7,380 bases of DNA from Acidobacteriota bacterium (lineage in GTDB: Bacteria > Acidobacteriota > Holophagae > Thermotomaculales > Thermotomaculaceae), in the NCBI GenBank assembly GCA_027067895.1, contig JAMOUY010000278.1, positions 1 to 7,380 on the forward strand, given 5' to 3'. Numbering within the stretch: position 1 is the stretch's first letter; every line of letters begins with the position of its first letter. Shown piece by piece: positions 1-6,851 of the stretch. The notes beneath the pieces were generated by a model, which was not told where the DNA came from, made no database searches, and was given only the letters and a program-made list of their open reading frames with translations. Made by a program: the position numbers and the translations under genes.

Positions 1-1373
1 ATGAAGCAGACAAAAACAACGGGAAGGTAAAAAAGTATAAAGTAGATTTCCCTCAAAAGCATAACTTTTTTCAACAAAAACGCAAACGCCACCATAAAAA
101 CGCTAAACATAAGCGGGATAAAAATCTGCTTAAAGTATTCAACAAACCCTGCACCGCACAAAGGCTTTACAACAAAAAGCCAAAGGGGAAACATTAAAAA
201 AGACATCAAACAAACCCAGCCGATACTGACGCCTATAATTCCGTAAAAACTGCTTATGTAAATGGTTATCGGTATTAAGAAAAACAAAGCCAAATTCCAA
301 TACATTGAATATTTCGGCTTTCCCCTTGACAAAATAAGCGAGCCCACGCTTCCGGTTGAGCGAATCATAAAATAAACCGAAAGTATCTGCATTATTCTTA
401 CTGAGTCTATCCATTTGGGCCCCAAAACAAATTTAACTATTAAATCCGCAAAAACAATGATTAACGTGTAAATTAAAAAATTCACGGTGGCAATTGCGTT
501 TACCGTTTTCATATAAACGTTTTTCAATTTTTCTACATCATCCTGAATTTTCGCCATTAAAGGGAAAGTTACCCTTGTAATAATGGGATTTATTACAAAC
601 TGCGGTTTTTGAATAATGTTTTTTGTAACGTAATAAAGCCCCAAATCTTTGCTTCCAAGCAACTTTCCTATCAAAATCTCGTCGCTTCTTGAATTGATGT
701 AATTCAACAAACCGCCAATAGTTAAAGTTATGCCGAATTTTACATAAAAAAGAATTTCTTTTATTTTAAAAACAAACTTCGGCACGTAAATTTCTTTCAT
801 TCCCTTAAAAGCCAATAACAATGAATTTAGAAACGTATTTAAAATTGAAGGAATTATTATGGAATAGATTTTAAACCCGTAAACAGCCATTAAAATGCTA
901 AGAATTGTGGTTATAAAACTTGAAAATATTTGAATTCTTGCAACAACGTCAAATTCCAATTCTTTTTCAAACAAAGTATAAAACTGCTTGCCGAAACTTT
1001 GAAAAATCAGAGATAATGCGGCCAATTTAACATAAAAGTTTATACGAGGATTGGAGTAAAACGAAGCGATATGCGGAGACGCGACAAAAATCACCGAATA
1101 AAGAAAAAAAGCGATAAAAATGTTAAGCCAGTATAAACTGCTCAACTCTTCTTCCGACAACGACTGCTTGTGAATAATTGCGGGCCCGACTCCCAAATCC
1201 ACAAACATTTGGACAAAGCGGACAACAATCATTACAATTGCAATAACGCCAAACTCTTCTTTGGTTAAAAACCTTGCCAAGACAGAAACTTGGACAAGCA
1301 TTAACGAATTCAGTATTAGGCTGGAAAGCCCCGTCCATTTTACGCCTGAAATAGCCTTATTCTTCAACGACAT
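1..1373 (-). CDS. wzx: Wzx-type polysaccharide flippase (MOP family), 3' end cut off by the window
   Basis: The frame stays open from an ATG at 1373-1371 to the left edge, giving 457 residues with no stop; family members are usually about 480, so most of the protein is present. It is a highly hydrophobic multi-helix membrane protein resembling WzxC/TuaB-type exporters. Family-like stretches are visible: LARFLTKEEFG near 32-42, DLGVGPAIIHKQ at 59-70, DEILIGKLLGSKDLG near 231-245, FPLMAKIQDD near 270-279 and GPKWIDS at 318-324. Such proteins flip undecaprenyl-linked oligosaccharides across the inner membrane. The start is supported by AAAAGGA six bases upstream of the ATG. It overlaps the methyltransferase stop by 10 bases, which suggests translational coupling. 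Family assignment is firm. The transported glycan is inferred from the wecD/E/F neighbours. Confidence 0.9.
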   Translation of the reverse strand, partial: MSLKNKAISGVKWTGLSSLILNSLMLVQVSVLARFLTKEEFGVIAIVMIVVRFVQMFVDLGVGPAIIHKQSLSEEELSSLYWLNIFIAFFLYSVIFVASPHIASFYSNPRINFYVKLAALSLIFQSFGKQFYTLFEKELEFDVVARIQIFSSFITTILSILMAVYGFKIYSIIIPSILNTFLNSLLLAFKGMKEIYVPKFVFKIKEILFYVKFGITLTIGGLLNYINSRSDEILIGKLLGSKDLGLYYVTKNIIQKPQFVINPIITRVTFPLMAKIQDDVEKLKNVYMKTVNAIATVNFLIYTLIIVFADLIVKFVLGPKWIDSVRIMQILSVYFMIRSTGSVGSLILSRGKPKYSMYWNLALFFLIPITIYISSFYGIIGVSIGWVCLMSFLMFPLWLFVVKPLCGAGFVEYFKQIFIPLMFSVFMVAFAFLLKKVMLLREIYFILFYLPVVFVCF

Positions 1374-2074
1374 TGCTTTTCCTTTTGGGCGACAACAAAA
1401 TATCCCGGCGCTTCAATCAACTTAAATTTTTCCTTGTCAATTCCGTCAAGAATCATTGCCGCAATCTGATTTATCGTCCAAAAAGGTATGAGCAAGGTTT
1501 TGACAATTGTTTTTAAAAACTTTGGGCCCCGGATAAATCTCAAAGTAAAATAATTTGTCTTCAAAAACATCATTGCAAAAAACCCGCCTACGGCATTTAT
1601 TTCCAAGACATTAAACCCTGCTTTTTCAAAAAGATAGGTCAATCCGTAAGGCGTGTATCTGAAAAAATCATAGGGGGCCTCATGCACTCTCCACTGCCAC
1701 GGTACCTGCAAAATAAAATATCCGTTTTGTTTAAGTATTCTGTTTGCTTCTTTCAAAAAATTTTCAGGCTCTCTCAAATGCTCTATTGTTGAAATTGAAA
1801 CAACGGTGTCGGCATAGTCGTCTTCCAACTCTATTTTTTCATTCAAATCGGAAACAATATCCGCTTTAAAATTATGCAGAGTATTGCTCCAATCAACTCC
1901 CACATATTTGTCGGCATACTGCAAAAAATATTCTTTGTAAGGCGCCTCTCCGCAACCTAAGTCAACCAGAATTCCCTTGTAATACTTTGAATGTTTTTCA
2001 AGAGATTTGTCAAGATTATGATATACAAGCCAATTGTAAGGCTGTCTGTTTCTATGGTATCGGCTCGGTTTCAT
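1364..2074 (-). CDS. Class I SAM-dependent methyltransferase (type 11), substrate unknown
   Basis: The 236-residue protein has the class I methyltransferase signatures in order. Motif I, VDLGCGEAP, is at residues 37-45 (SAM binding). VGVDWS at 58-63 ends strand beta-2 with the acidic residue that would bind the SAM ribose. DTVVSISTIEHL is at 89-100 (motif IV region), and the ILKQNGYFILQVP stretch follows near 113-125. This is the Methyltransf_11 layout. The C-terminal half has aromatic and hydrophobic stretches (near 163-185 and 190-210) that might associate with membrane, but I see no clear transmembrane segment. The ATG start has AAAGGA eight bases upstream. The gene overlaps the wecE end by 23 bases and the wzx start by 10. 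Its position between a sugar-nucleotide enzyme and the flippase suggests it methylates a sugar of the glycan or its lipid-linked precursor; that is inference. The sequence does not reveal the acceptor. Confidence 0.85.
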   Translation of the reverse strand: MKPSRYHRNRQPYNWLVYHNLDKSLEKHSKYYKGILVDLGCGEAPYKEYFLQYADKYVGVDWSNTLHNFKADIVSDLNEKIELEDDYADTVVSISTIEHLREPENFLKEANRILKQNGYFILQVPWQWRVHEAPYDFFRYTPYGLTYLFEKAGFNVLEINAVGGFFAMMFLKTNYFTLRFIRGPKFLKTIVKTLLIPFWTINQIAAMILDGIDKEKFKLIEAPGYFVVAQKEKQCR

Positions 2075-3200
2075 AAAAAAAATCCTTTATTTTTCCGACA
2101 ATAAAATCAACTTCTTTTTTTGTTAATCCGTAATACAAAGGCAGTCTCACAAGCCTTTCGCTTTCTCTTGTCGTAAAATTGTCCATTCCTACATACTCTC
2201 CGTACTTTCGGCCTGCGGGGCTGGTGTGGAGAGGGACATAGTGGAATACGGCTAAAATGCCGTTTTCTTTTAAATAATTCAATAAATTTGTTCTTGTTTC
2301 CAAATCGTTTACCTTTATGTAAAACATGTGTGCGTTATGCTCGCAATTTTCAGGAATTATCGGCAGGGAAATAATATTTTCTTCCTGCAATTTTCTTAAA
2401 GCCTGATAATAGTATTCCCAAATTTTCAGTCTTTCTTTCTTAATCTTTTCCGCCTCTTCCAACTGTCCCCATAAGTAAGCGGCGCTGATTTCATTCATCA
2501 AATAACTGCTTCCAATATCCACCCATGTGTATTTGTCAACCATTCCTCTGAAAAATTGGCTTCTGTTTGTCCCCTTTTCCCTAATTATTTCGGCCCTTTC
2601 AACAAATCTATTATCGTTTATTATCAAAAGCCCGCCTTCGCCACCGCTTGTGTAGTTTTTTGTTTCGTGAAAACTAAATGCGCCTAAATGCCCGATTGTG
2701 CCGAGCGGTTTGTTTTTATAACTTGATGTCATTCCCTGCGCCGCGTCTTCTATTACAAAAAGATTGTATTTTTCGGCTATTTCCAAAATTTTGTCCATTT
2801 CACAGCCCACTCCGGCATAATGAACGGGGACTATGGCTTTTGTTTTTTCCGTGATAGCCGCCTCAATCTTAGTTTCGTCAATATTCATTGTGTCAGGCCT
2901 TATATCAACAAATTTTATTTTTGCTCCGTGCAATACAAATGCGTTTGCGGTGGAAACAAATGTATAACTCGGCATTATTATTTCATCGCCCTCTTTTACG
3001 TCGATAAGCATTGCGCACATTTCAAGCGCCGCGGTGCAAGAAGGGGTTAAAAACGCTTTTTTGCAGTTAAGTTTTTCCAAAAACCATTTTTCGCACTTTT
3101 TACCGAAATGTCCGTCCCCCGAAATTTTCCCGCTGTTTATCGCTTCAAGTACGTATTTTTCTTCGTTTCCCGTGTGAGGAGGTTTGTTAAACGGAATCAT
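2052..3200 (-). CDS. wecE: dTDP-4-amino-4,6-dideoxygalactose transaminase (WecE/RffA)
   Basis: This PLP enzyme of the DegT/DnrJ/EryC1 family transfers an amino group from glutamate to dTDP-4-keto-6-deoxy-D-glucose, giving dTDP-Fuc4N. From ATG 3200 the product is 382 residues, close to E. coli WecE (376), and it looks very similar from end to end as I recall that sequence. Key stretches are LTPSCTAALE at 51-60, EDAAQG at 151-156 (D152 expected to contact the PLP ring nitrogen), and SFHETKNYTSGGEGG at 176-190 with K181 as the Schiff-base lysine. IREKGTNRSQFFRG, DIGSSYLMNEISAAYLWGQL and HAHMFYIK-like blocks (here NAHMFYIK) also match. An in-frame TTG at 3209 lies one base from the Shine-Dalgarno, so I prefer ATG 3200, which also matches the MIPFN start of the family. 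It overlaps wecD by 14 bases and the methyltransferase by 23. Confidence 0.95.
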   Translation of the reverse strand: MIPFNKPPHTGNEEKYVLEAINSGKISGDGHFGKKCEKWFLEKLNCKKAFLTPSCTAALEMCAMLIDVKEGDEIIMPSYTFVSTANAFVLHGAKIKFVDIRPDTMNIDETKIEAAITEKTKAIVPVHYAGVGCEMDKILEIAEKYNLFVIEDAAQGMTSSYKNKPLGTIGHLGAFSFHETKNYTSGGEGGLLIINDNRFVERAEIIREKGTNRSQFFRGMVDKYTWVDIGSSYLMNEISAAYLWGQLEEAEKIKKERLKIWEYYYQALRKLQEENIISLPIIPENCEHNAHMFYIKVNDLETRTNLLNYLKENGILAVFHYVPLHTSPAGRKYGEYVGMDNFTTRESERLVRLPLYYGLTKKEVDFIVGKIKDFFYETEPIP

Positions 3201-3927
3201 TTGCACCAATTCCTTTCGTCAAGTATAAGATACATTTAATTTCATTAACCGAAAAACCGTTTTTAATATAAAAGTTTTGAGCCAAAATGTTAGAGCCTTC
3301 CGTTGTTACAAAAAGAGTATTTATCCCTTTTTGCGATAAATAATTTTCCAAAAAACTCAACACCATACTTCCTATTTTTTTCCCCTGAAAATTTTTAGCC
3401 GTCCCCACCAAACCTATCTTAGCCTCGCTATCGTTTAAAATTTTGCATGTAATAAACCCGGCCACTCTGTCTTTATTACAACACACAAGACAAAAATCAT
3501 CAAATTCCCCTAAAATGGATTTTCTTGCCCATTCCCGATAAAAATCATCAACCGAATTTTGAGAAATTCCCATAGACAAAAACCTGCTGTGTTTGTAAAG
3601 AGATTTGATAATGTTTTTAATGTCGTCAAAGTCGTTGATTGCGGCAAACCGGATTTCATAAGAATTATTGGCTTTATAATCGGAAGGATTTACAATCTTT
3701 TTATAGGCTACATGAAAATCAACAAAAGCAAAACCCAGCGACTCAACACGGTTTATTGCTTTTTTGTAAGCCAAATCTATTTTTGTTTGAACAACATCAA
3801 AATCAGCCGAATTAATTTCTTTTTTAAGTTTTAGCACTTCCGTGTCTTCCAATTTGTCGGCAAAAAGATTGTAAATTTTTAAATTAAAAAAATCGCTGTC
3901 CCATTCTAAAAATTTTAATTCATACAT
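3187..3927 (-). CDS. wecD: WecD-like dTDP-fucosamine N-acetyltransferase (GNAT)
   Basis: The 246-residue protein has a C-terminal GNAT domain (about 90-240) behind an N-terminal extension, the layout of E. coli WecD (about 224 residues). WecD uses acetyl-CoA to acetylate the 4-amino group of dTDP-Fuc4N, the WecE product, giving dTDP-Fuc4NAc. Visible support: LEWDSDFFNLK at 7-17 resembles the WecD N-terminus; FYREWARKSILGEFDDFCLV at 129-148 matches its FYAQW...FDHQCL region; NFQGKKIGSMVL at 179-190 is the acetyl-CoA pyrophosphate-binding loop (Q-G-x-x-x-G type); and NFYIKNGF at 218-225 holds a tyrosine (Y220) in the position of the proposed catalytic acid. ATG 3927 has a GAGGG Shine-Dalgarno that overlaps the wecF stop 12 bases away. 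It overlaps wecE by 14 bases. The GNAT fold is certain. WecD activity rests on resemblance plus the adjacent wecE and wecF. Confidence 0.87.
   Translation of the reverse strand: MYELKFLEWDSDFFNLKIYNLFADKLEDTEVLKLKKEINSADFDVVQTKIDLAYKKAINRVESLGFAFVDFHVAYKKIVNPSDYKANNSYEIRFAAINDFDDIKNIIKSLYKHSRFLSMGISQNSVDDFYREWARKSILGEFDDFCLVCCNKDRVAGFITCKILNDSEAKIGLVGTAKNFQGKKIGSMVLSFLENYLSQKGINTLFVTTEGSNILAQNFYIKNGFSVNEIKCILYLTKGIGANDSV
3211..3216 (-). promoter_or_regulatory. Ribosome binding site that sets the wecE start
   Basis: AAAGGA on the minus strand lies inside the end of the wecD gene, 10 bases before ATG 3200. It is only one base before the in-frame TTG at 3209 and four before the GTG at 3206. Spacing therefore favours the ATG, and ribosomes finishing wecD would be well placed to restart here. 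Confidence 0.6.
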
Positions 3928-3939
3928 TTCAAAACACCC

Positions 3940-4959
3940 TCACACGGAAGTAAAAATATCGTTCCATTGTTTAATTAAATTTTCTTTTGAAAAATAAGAT
4001 TTTATTGTTTCAATGTTGTTAACCCTTGTCTTTTCGTCTATCGGCTTCAAATCAATTTCATCTTCAACATCAAACACCTTTACCCCGATTTCCCCAAACA
4101 TCTCCCAAGAAGTAATATCGCTTCTCATATAAACCTTTTTGCCCATTCCAAGCAAAGTAATAATATTTCCCATTCCCTGCTGTCTGTTGTGGTTAAATAT
4201 GGCAATATCTATGTCCGACAAAAATTCAATATACTTTTCAAACGGCATAAAATCCAAAATCGGCTTGAATTTTTCTCCGAAAATTTCTTTACCCAGCAAA
4301 CTTACTTCTTCCGCATAGTCTTTTTCACCGTAAGAAAGCGGAGAATAAACAACAATCTCTTCATTTTTGTATTTTTCCAATTTTTTAAATATCTCCATGT
4401 GTTTATTATTGGGAGTTGCGGAATGGCCCACCTGAATAGCAATGTAATTTTTCTTTCCCCTGTTTGAATTATCTTTTTTGTATTGTTTGAATAAATTGCT
4501 GGGATACATAATGCATTCGTGATACTGCCCTTTTGCGCCGTACCATTTTTTTACCAATTCATAGTCTCCTCTAATATAAGTTATAAAATGCCCCATGTTT
4601 TTTATTATTTTCTTTTTCATAAAATAAAAATCCTGTTTCTCCGGAAAATAAAAATCTCCGCCCCACAACACATGATAACTTTTCTTTAAAAGCCAAGGCT
4701 GAAAAAATATAACATACAGCAGTTTTTCAAACCAAAGTCCGTGATAAATTATTTTCTCCGCTTTATTCATCTGTTTTATAAATTCCAAAACAGTTTTTTT
4801 GTTTATCCATTTTACAAAATTTTTTTTTGCCAAATCGGGATAATTTTGTTCATTGCCCCTTAAAAAAAACATATGTTTTTTCGTATCAAAATTTTCTTCA
4901 ACAAAATCAATATAAGGCAGAATAAATTTTTCATCCATGCGGATAATATGCAATATCAT
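3940..4959 (-). CDS. wecF: WecF-like Fuc4NAc transferase (GT56)
   Basis: The 339-residue protein resembles E. coli WecF (TDP-Fuc4NAc:lipid II transferase, family GT56, historically called 4-alpha-L-fucosyltransferase). In ECA synthesis this enzyme adds Fuc4NAc to undecaprenyl-PP-GlcNAc-ManNAcA on the inner face of the cytoplasmic membrane. Matching blocks in order: YHGLWFEKLL at 72-81, HVLWGGDFY at 96-104, TYIRGDYE at 127-134, QVGHSATPNNKH at 176-187, SPLSYGEKDYAEEV at 206-219, and FNHNRQQGMGN at 255-265, where RQQGMG corresponds to RQQGIG in WecF. No signal peptide or transmembrane helix stands out, as expected for a peripheral enzyme. The ATG at 4959 is chosen over the in-frame TTG at 4962 because AGGA lies seven bases before it. 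An A9 run sits at codons 44-47. The acceptor lipid is unknown here because no ManNAcA genes are visible. Confidence 0.9.
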   Translation of the reverse strand: MILHIIRMDEKFILPYIDFVEENFDTKKHMFFLRGNEQNYPDLAKKNFVKWINKKTVLEFIKQMNKAEKIIYHGLWFEKLLYVIFFQPWLLKKSYHVLWGGDFYFPEKQDFYFMKKKIIKNMGHFITYIRGDYELVKKWYGAKGQYHECIMYPSNLFKQYKKDNSNRGKKNYIAIQVGHSATPNNKHMEIFKKLEKYKNEEIVVYSPLSYGEKDYAEEVSLLGKEIFGEKFKPILDFMPFEKYIEFLSDIDIAIFNHNRQQGMGNIITLLGMGKKVYMRSDITSWEMFGEIGVKVFDVEDEIDLKPIDEKTRVNNIETIKSYFSKENLIKQWNDIFTSV

Positions 4960-4999
4960 CAAAAAATCCTAAAACAGTATTTTACTTTCTATCAAATTG

Positions 5000-5125
5000 T
5001 TAATTTTTTTCAATTTGCTTTTTTAAAAATCTTTTTTTATTGAAAACCATTTGGTTGCAAGCGTCTGCTTTTAAGTTTTTAAAATAATCGGCAACAATTT
5101 TTTTGCTCTCAAAAATTAACCTCAA
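5000..5125 (-). CDS. Possible 41-residue small ORF between wzz and wecF, or remnant of a longer gene
   Basis: I do not recognise this product. A frame opens with TTG at 5125-5123, overlapping the wzz stop (T-TGA), and runs to TAA at 5002-5000. GGGAG at 5133-5137, inside the last wzz codons, is seven bases before the TTG, a good Shine-Dalgarno distance. The predicted peptide is basic (many lysines) with aromatic residues, for example KKIVADYFKNLKADACNQ, and has no transmembrane segment. The codons look mixed and gene-like rather than homopolymeric, but the region is AT-rich and 41 codons can arise by chance. An in-frame ATG at 5050 would give a 16-residue product. It could be a coupled small gene, the eroded tail of a deleted gene, or noise. 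wecF starts 40 bases after its stop. Confidence 0.35.
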   Translation of the reverse strand: MRLIFESKKIVADYFKNLKADACNQMVFNKKRFLKKQIEKN

Positions 5126-6759
5126 TTTTTATCTCCCAGCAATTCTTTTTTGTGGGCAACGTAAAATTCTTTTATGTAAACAAAAATTATCATCAAAATA
5201 CCCAACAAAAAACCTACGACAACCGTCTTTCTAACGATTTTTCTCGGTTCGGGCCTAAGAGGAATATACGGAGGATTAACAACCTTTACAGGCTCGTCAA
5301 TCTCAGATTTCATAACAATTGCCTTACTGTACCTGTCAGCTAATTTTTTAAAAGAATTTTCCAAATACAGTTGATTGTTTTCCAAAGATGTCAATTTAAG
5401 TTCAAAATCCGTTTTTAATTTTGCAAGTTCTTCATCCAAATTATTTTTTAATTTTTTTCTTTTTAAATCCAAATCGTCTTTAAGTTTCTTTCTTAAAATA
5501 TCCGTTTCAGTGTCAAAATACGTTAACAGATTCTCGGTTTCTTTTTCATAAAGAGCCAATTTGTTCTCGGTTTCCTCATCAAATTGATTCAAAATTTTCT
5601 TATTATTGTTGTTTTTATTCATTAAAACATTGTATTGATTCTTTAAAGAATCCAAATTTTTCAAAATGTTTTTCTTTTTCGCCTCCAAATTAATAATTTC
5701 CTGCGAAACTTTTTGTATTTCGGAGGTAAGTTCCAGATAATTGGGATTTACTTCTTCTTGGCTTTTCTTAAACAAAACGCCTTTTGAATTCAAAGAAATT
5801 GTTTTAGGCGTATTGGCAAGCATCTTTTTAAGGTTTTCCAATATTATTTTTTTCTCAAAAAGTTTTGAATCAATAACTTTTAAAGCGGATTTTTTCGAAC
5901 TATATTCTTGCTGAATTTCCTCAAACTGCTTTTCGGTAATCTCAGGCTGCAATTCGGACTCGATTTTGCTTCGTTTTTCTTTTCTCTCTTCCTTTATTTT
6001 AAGCAAACCCTGTTGCCTTTGATGAACCAGTTTCAGCCTTTTCTGCTGTCTCTTTTTATCAAATTCCATCAACTGCTGAGCAGATTTTAAATCAAACTCA
6101 TCCAACTTGTTTTTTATTTCCGATTCTTTTGCATTAACGGTTATCAAATATTTGTTTTTAACCGTGTTGTATTCTTTCAATATTTTTTCGTAATTGTTTT
6201 TTACTTTGGGAAATTCTTTTTCCGCAGACACAATAAAATTCCTTTTCATATCGGAAACGGTCTGATTAGCCTCCTGTAAAAACTCATTCACCAACATTTT
6301 TAAGATATCGTAGGCTTTTTCAGGGGTTTCCGCCAAAACATAGACTCTTATGACAGGGCTTAGCACTTTGGCTTCTTTTCTTCTTGCGGTAAAAATTCTT
6401 ACAAAAACATTCTTCCCTAATTTTAATTCCCCTTTGCCGGACAACAACCCCTTTTCCCGCGCCTTTTTAGTCACGGAAGACAAAAAAGAGGATGATTCCA
6501 AGATGTTTTTAAAAAAGTAAACATTAAATTGGTTTTTTTCTTTTCCCTGCTGATAAACCGGCACTATAACCAAATCAGCCGAACTTTTGTAAACATAAGG
6601 TTTGGAAAAATATGACCAAAGGCCGAAAATCAAAGCCCCGACAACGGGAATAATTATGATTATTTTTAAATTTTTTACTATCGGCTTAATTAATTCAACA
6701 AAATCAATTTCATCGTATTCGGGTTTTTCTTTATTTTCCACATACTTTTCTGATTCCAT
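5122..6759 (-). CDS. Wzz-type polysaccharide chain-length determinant with an extended coiled coil
   Basis: The 545-residue protein has the polysaccharide co-polymerase layout. A short cytoplasmic N-terminus with YDEIDFVELIKPIVKN at 15-30 resembles the Wzz domain start. A first membrane helix lies near 31-50, followed by the FSKPYVYKSSADLVIVPV segment. A long Lys/Glu-rich coiled coil spans roughly 180-475. A proline-rich stretch, NPPYIPLRPEPRK, precedes a second helix near 512-529 and a short cytoplasmic tail. Such proteins oligomerise in the inner membrane and set Wzy-polymer length. There is no Walker-type tyrosine-kinase domain. It is clearly longer than typical O-antigen or ECA Wzz proteins (about 330-370), mostly in the coiled coil. 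The start is ATG 6759 because AAGGAG is five bases upstream; an in-frame TTG at 6774 lies upstream of that site and is unlikely. It is probably the first gene after the promoter at 6791-6820. Confidence 0.87.
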   Translation of the reverse strand: MESEKYVENKEKPEYDEIDFVELIKPIVKNLKIIIIIPVVGALIFGLWSYFSKPYVYKSSADLVIVPVYQQGKEKNQFNVYFFKNILESSSFLSSVTKKAREKGLLSGKGELKLGKNVFVRIFTARRKEAKVLSPVIRVYVLAETPEKAYDILKMLVNEFLQEANQTVSDMKRNFIVSAEKEFPKVKNNYEKILKEYNTVKNKYLITVNAKESEIKNKLDEFDLKSAQQLMEFDKKRQQKRLKLVHQRQQGLLKIKEERKEKRSKIESELQPEITEKQFEEIQQEYSSKKSALKVIDSKLFEKKIILENLKKMLANTPKTISLNSKGVLFKKSQEEVNPNYLELTSEIQKVSQEIINLEAKKKNILKNLDSLKNQYNVLMNKNNNNKKILNQFDEETENKLALYEKETENLLTYFDTETDILRKKLKDDLDLKRKKLKNNLDEELAKLKTDFELKLTSLENNQLYLENSFKKLADRYSKAIVMKSEIDEPVKVVNPPYIPLRPEPRKIVRKTVVVGFLLGILMIIFVYIKEFYVAHKKELLGDKN

Positions 6760-6764
6760 ACCTT

Positions 6765-6770
6765 CTCCTT
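6765..6770 (-). promoter_or_regulatory. Strong Shine-Dalgarno that sets the wzz-like start
   Basis: AAGGAG on the minus strand ends five bases before ATG 6759. Choosing the upstream in-frame TTG at 6774 would put this site inside the coding region and leave the TTG without one, so the shorter product is preferred. Confidence 0.75.
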
Positions 6771-6790
6771 GCAAAGAAAAATTACATAGA

Positions 6791-6820
6791 ATTCTATCAT
6801 AAAAATTTCCTTTTAATCAA
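6791..6820 (-). promoter_or_regulatory. Candidate sigma-70-type promoter for the wzz-led operon
   Basis: On the minus strand TTGATT (6815-6820) and TAGAAT (6791-6796) are separated by 18 bases, near the sigma-70 optimum, and resemble TTGACA/TATAAT. Transcription would start near 6784, leaving a leader of about 25 bases before the wzz-like ATG. The -10 lies inside a perfect 12-base palindrome, ATAGAATTCTAT (6786-6797), which could be an operator or chance. This is the only gap in the window that separates two clear genes with a promoter-like sequence. In AT-rich DNA such matches occur by chance, so confidence is moderate. Confidence 0.5.
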
Positions 6821-6851
6821 TTTGAATAGCAAAGCAAAACAATCGGCATAA

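Noticed and set aside
139..414. 91-codon minus-strand open frame
   Set aside because: It lies wholly inside the flippase gene in another frame, and its product has no recognisable features; the flippase frame explains the stretch fully.
1123..1338. 71-codon minus-strand open frame rich in Cys
   Set aside because: It is an out-of-frame reading of the flippase N-terminal region; the flippase has family motifs there and its own ribosome binding site.
2820..4467. Several plus-strand open frames (2820-3050, 3559-3834, 4189-4467)
   Set aside because: They are antisense to the well-supported wecE, wecD and wecF genes and have no family resemblance, so they are most likely shadows.
4960..5010. Possible second promoter before wecF (TTAACA ... 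TACTGT on the minus strand)
   Set aside because: The -10 is a poor match and the region is so AT-rich that such pairs are expected by chance.
6757..6774. Longer wzz-like start at TTG 6774 (five extra residues)
   Set aside because: The AAGGAG site would lie inside that reading, whereas it is ideally spaced for ATG 6759.
6821..6851. Possible intrinsic terminator after cysC
   Set aside because: I found no GC-rich hairpin followed by a T-run on the minus strand between the cysC stop and the promoter.
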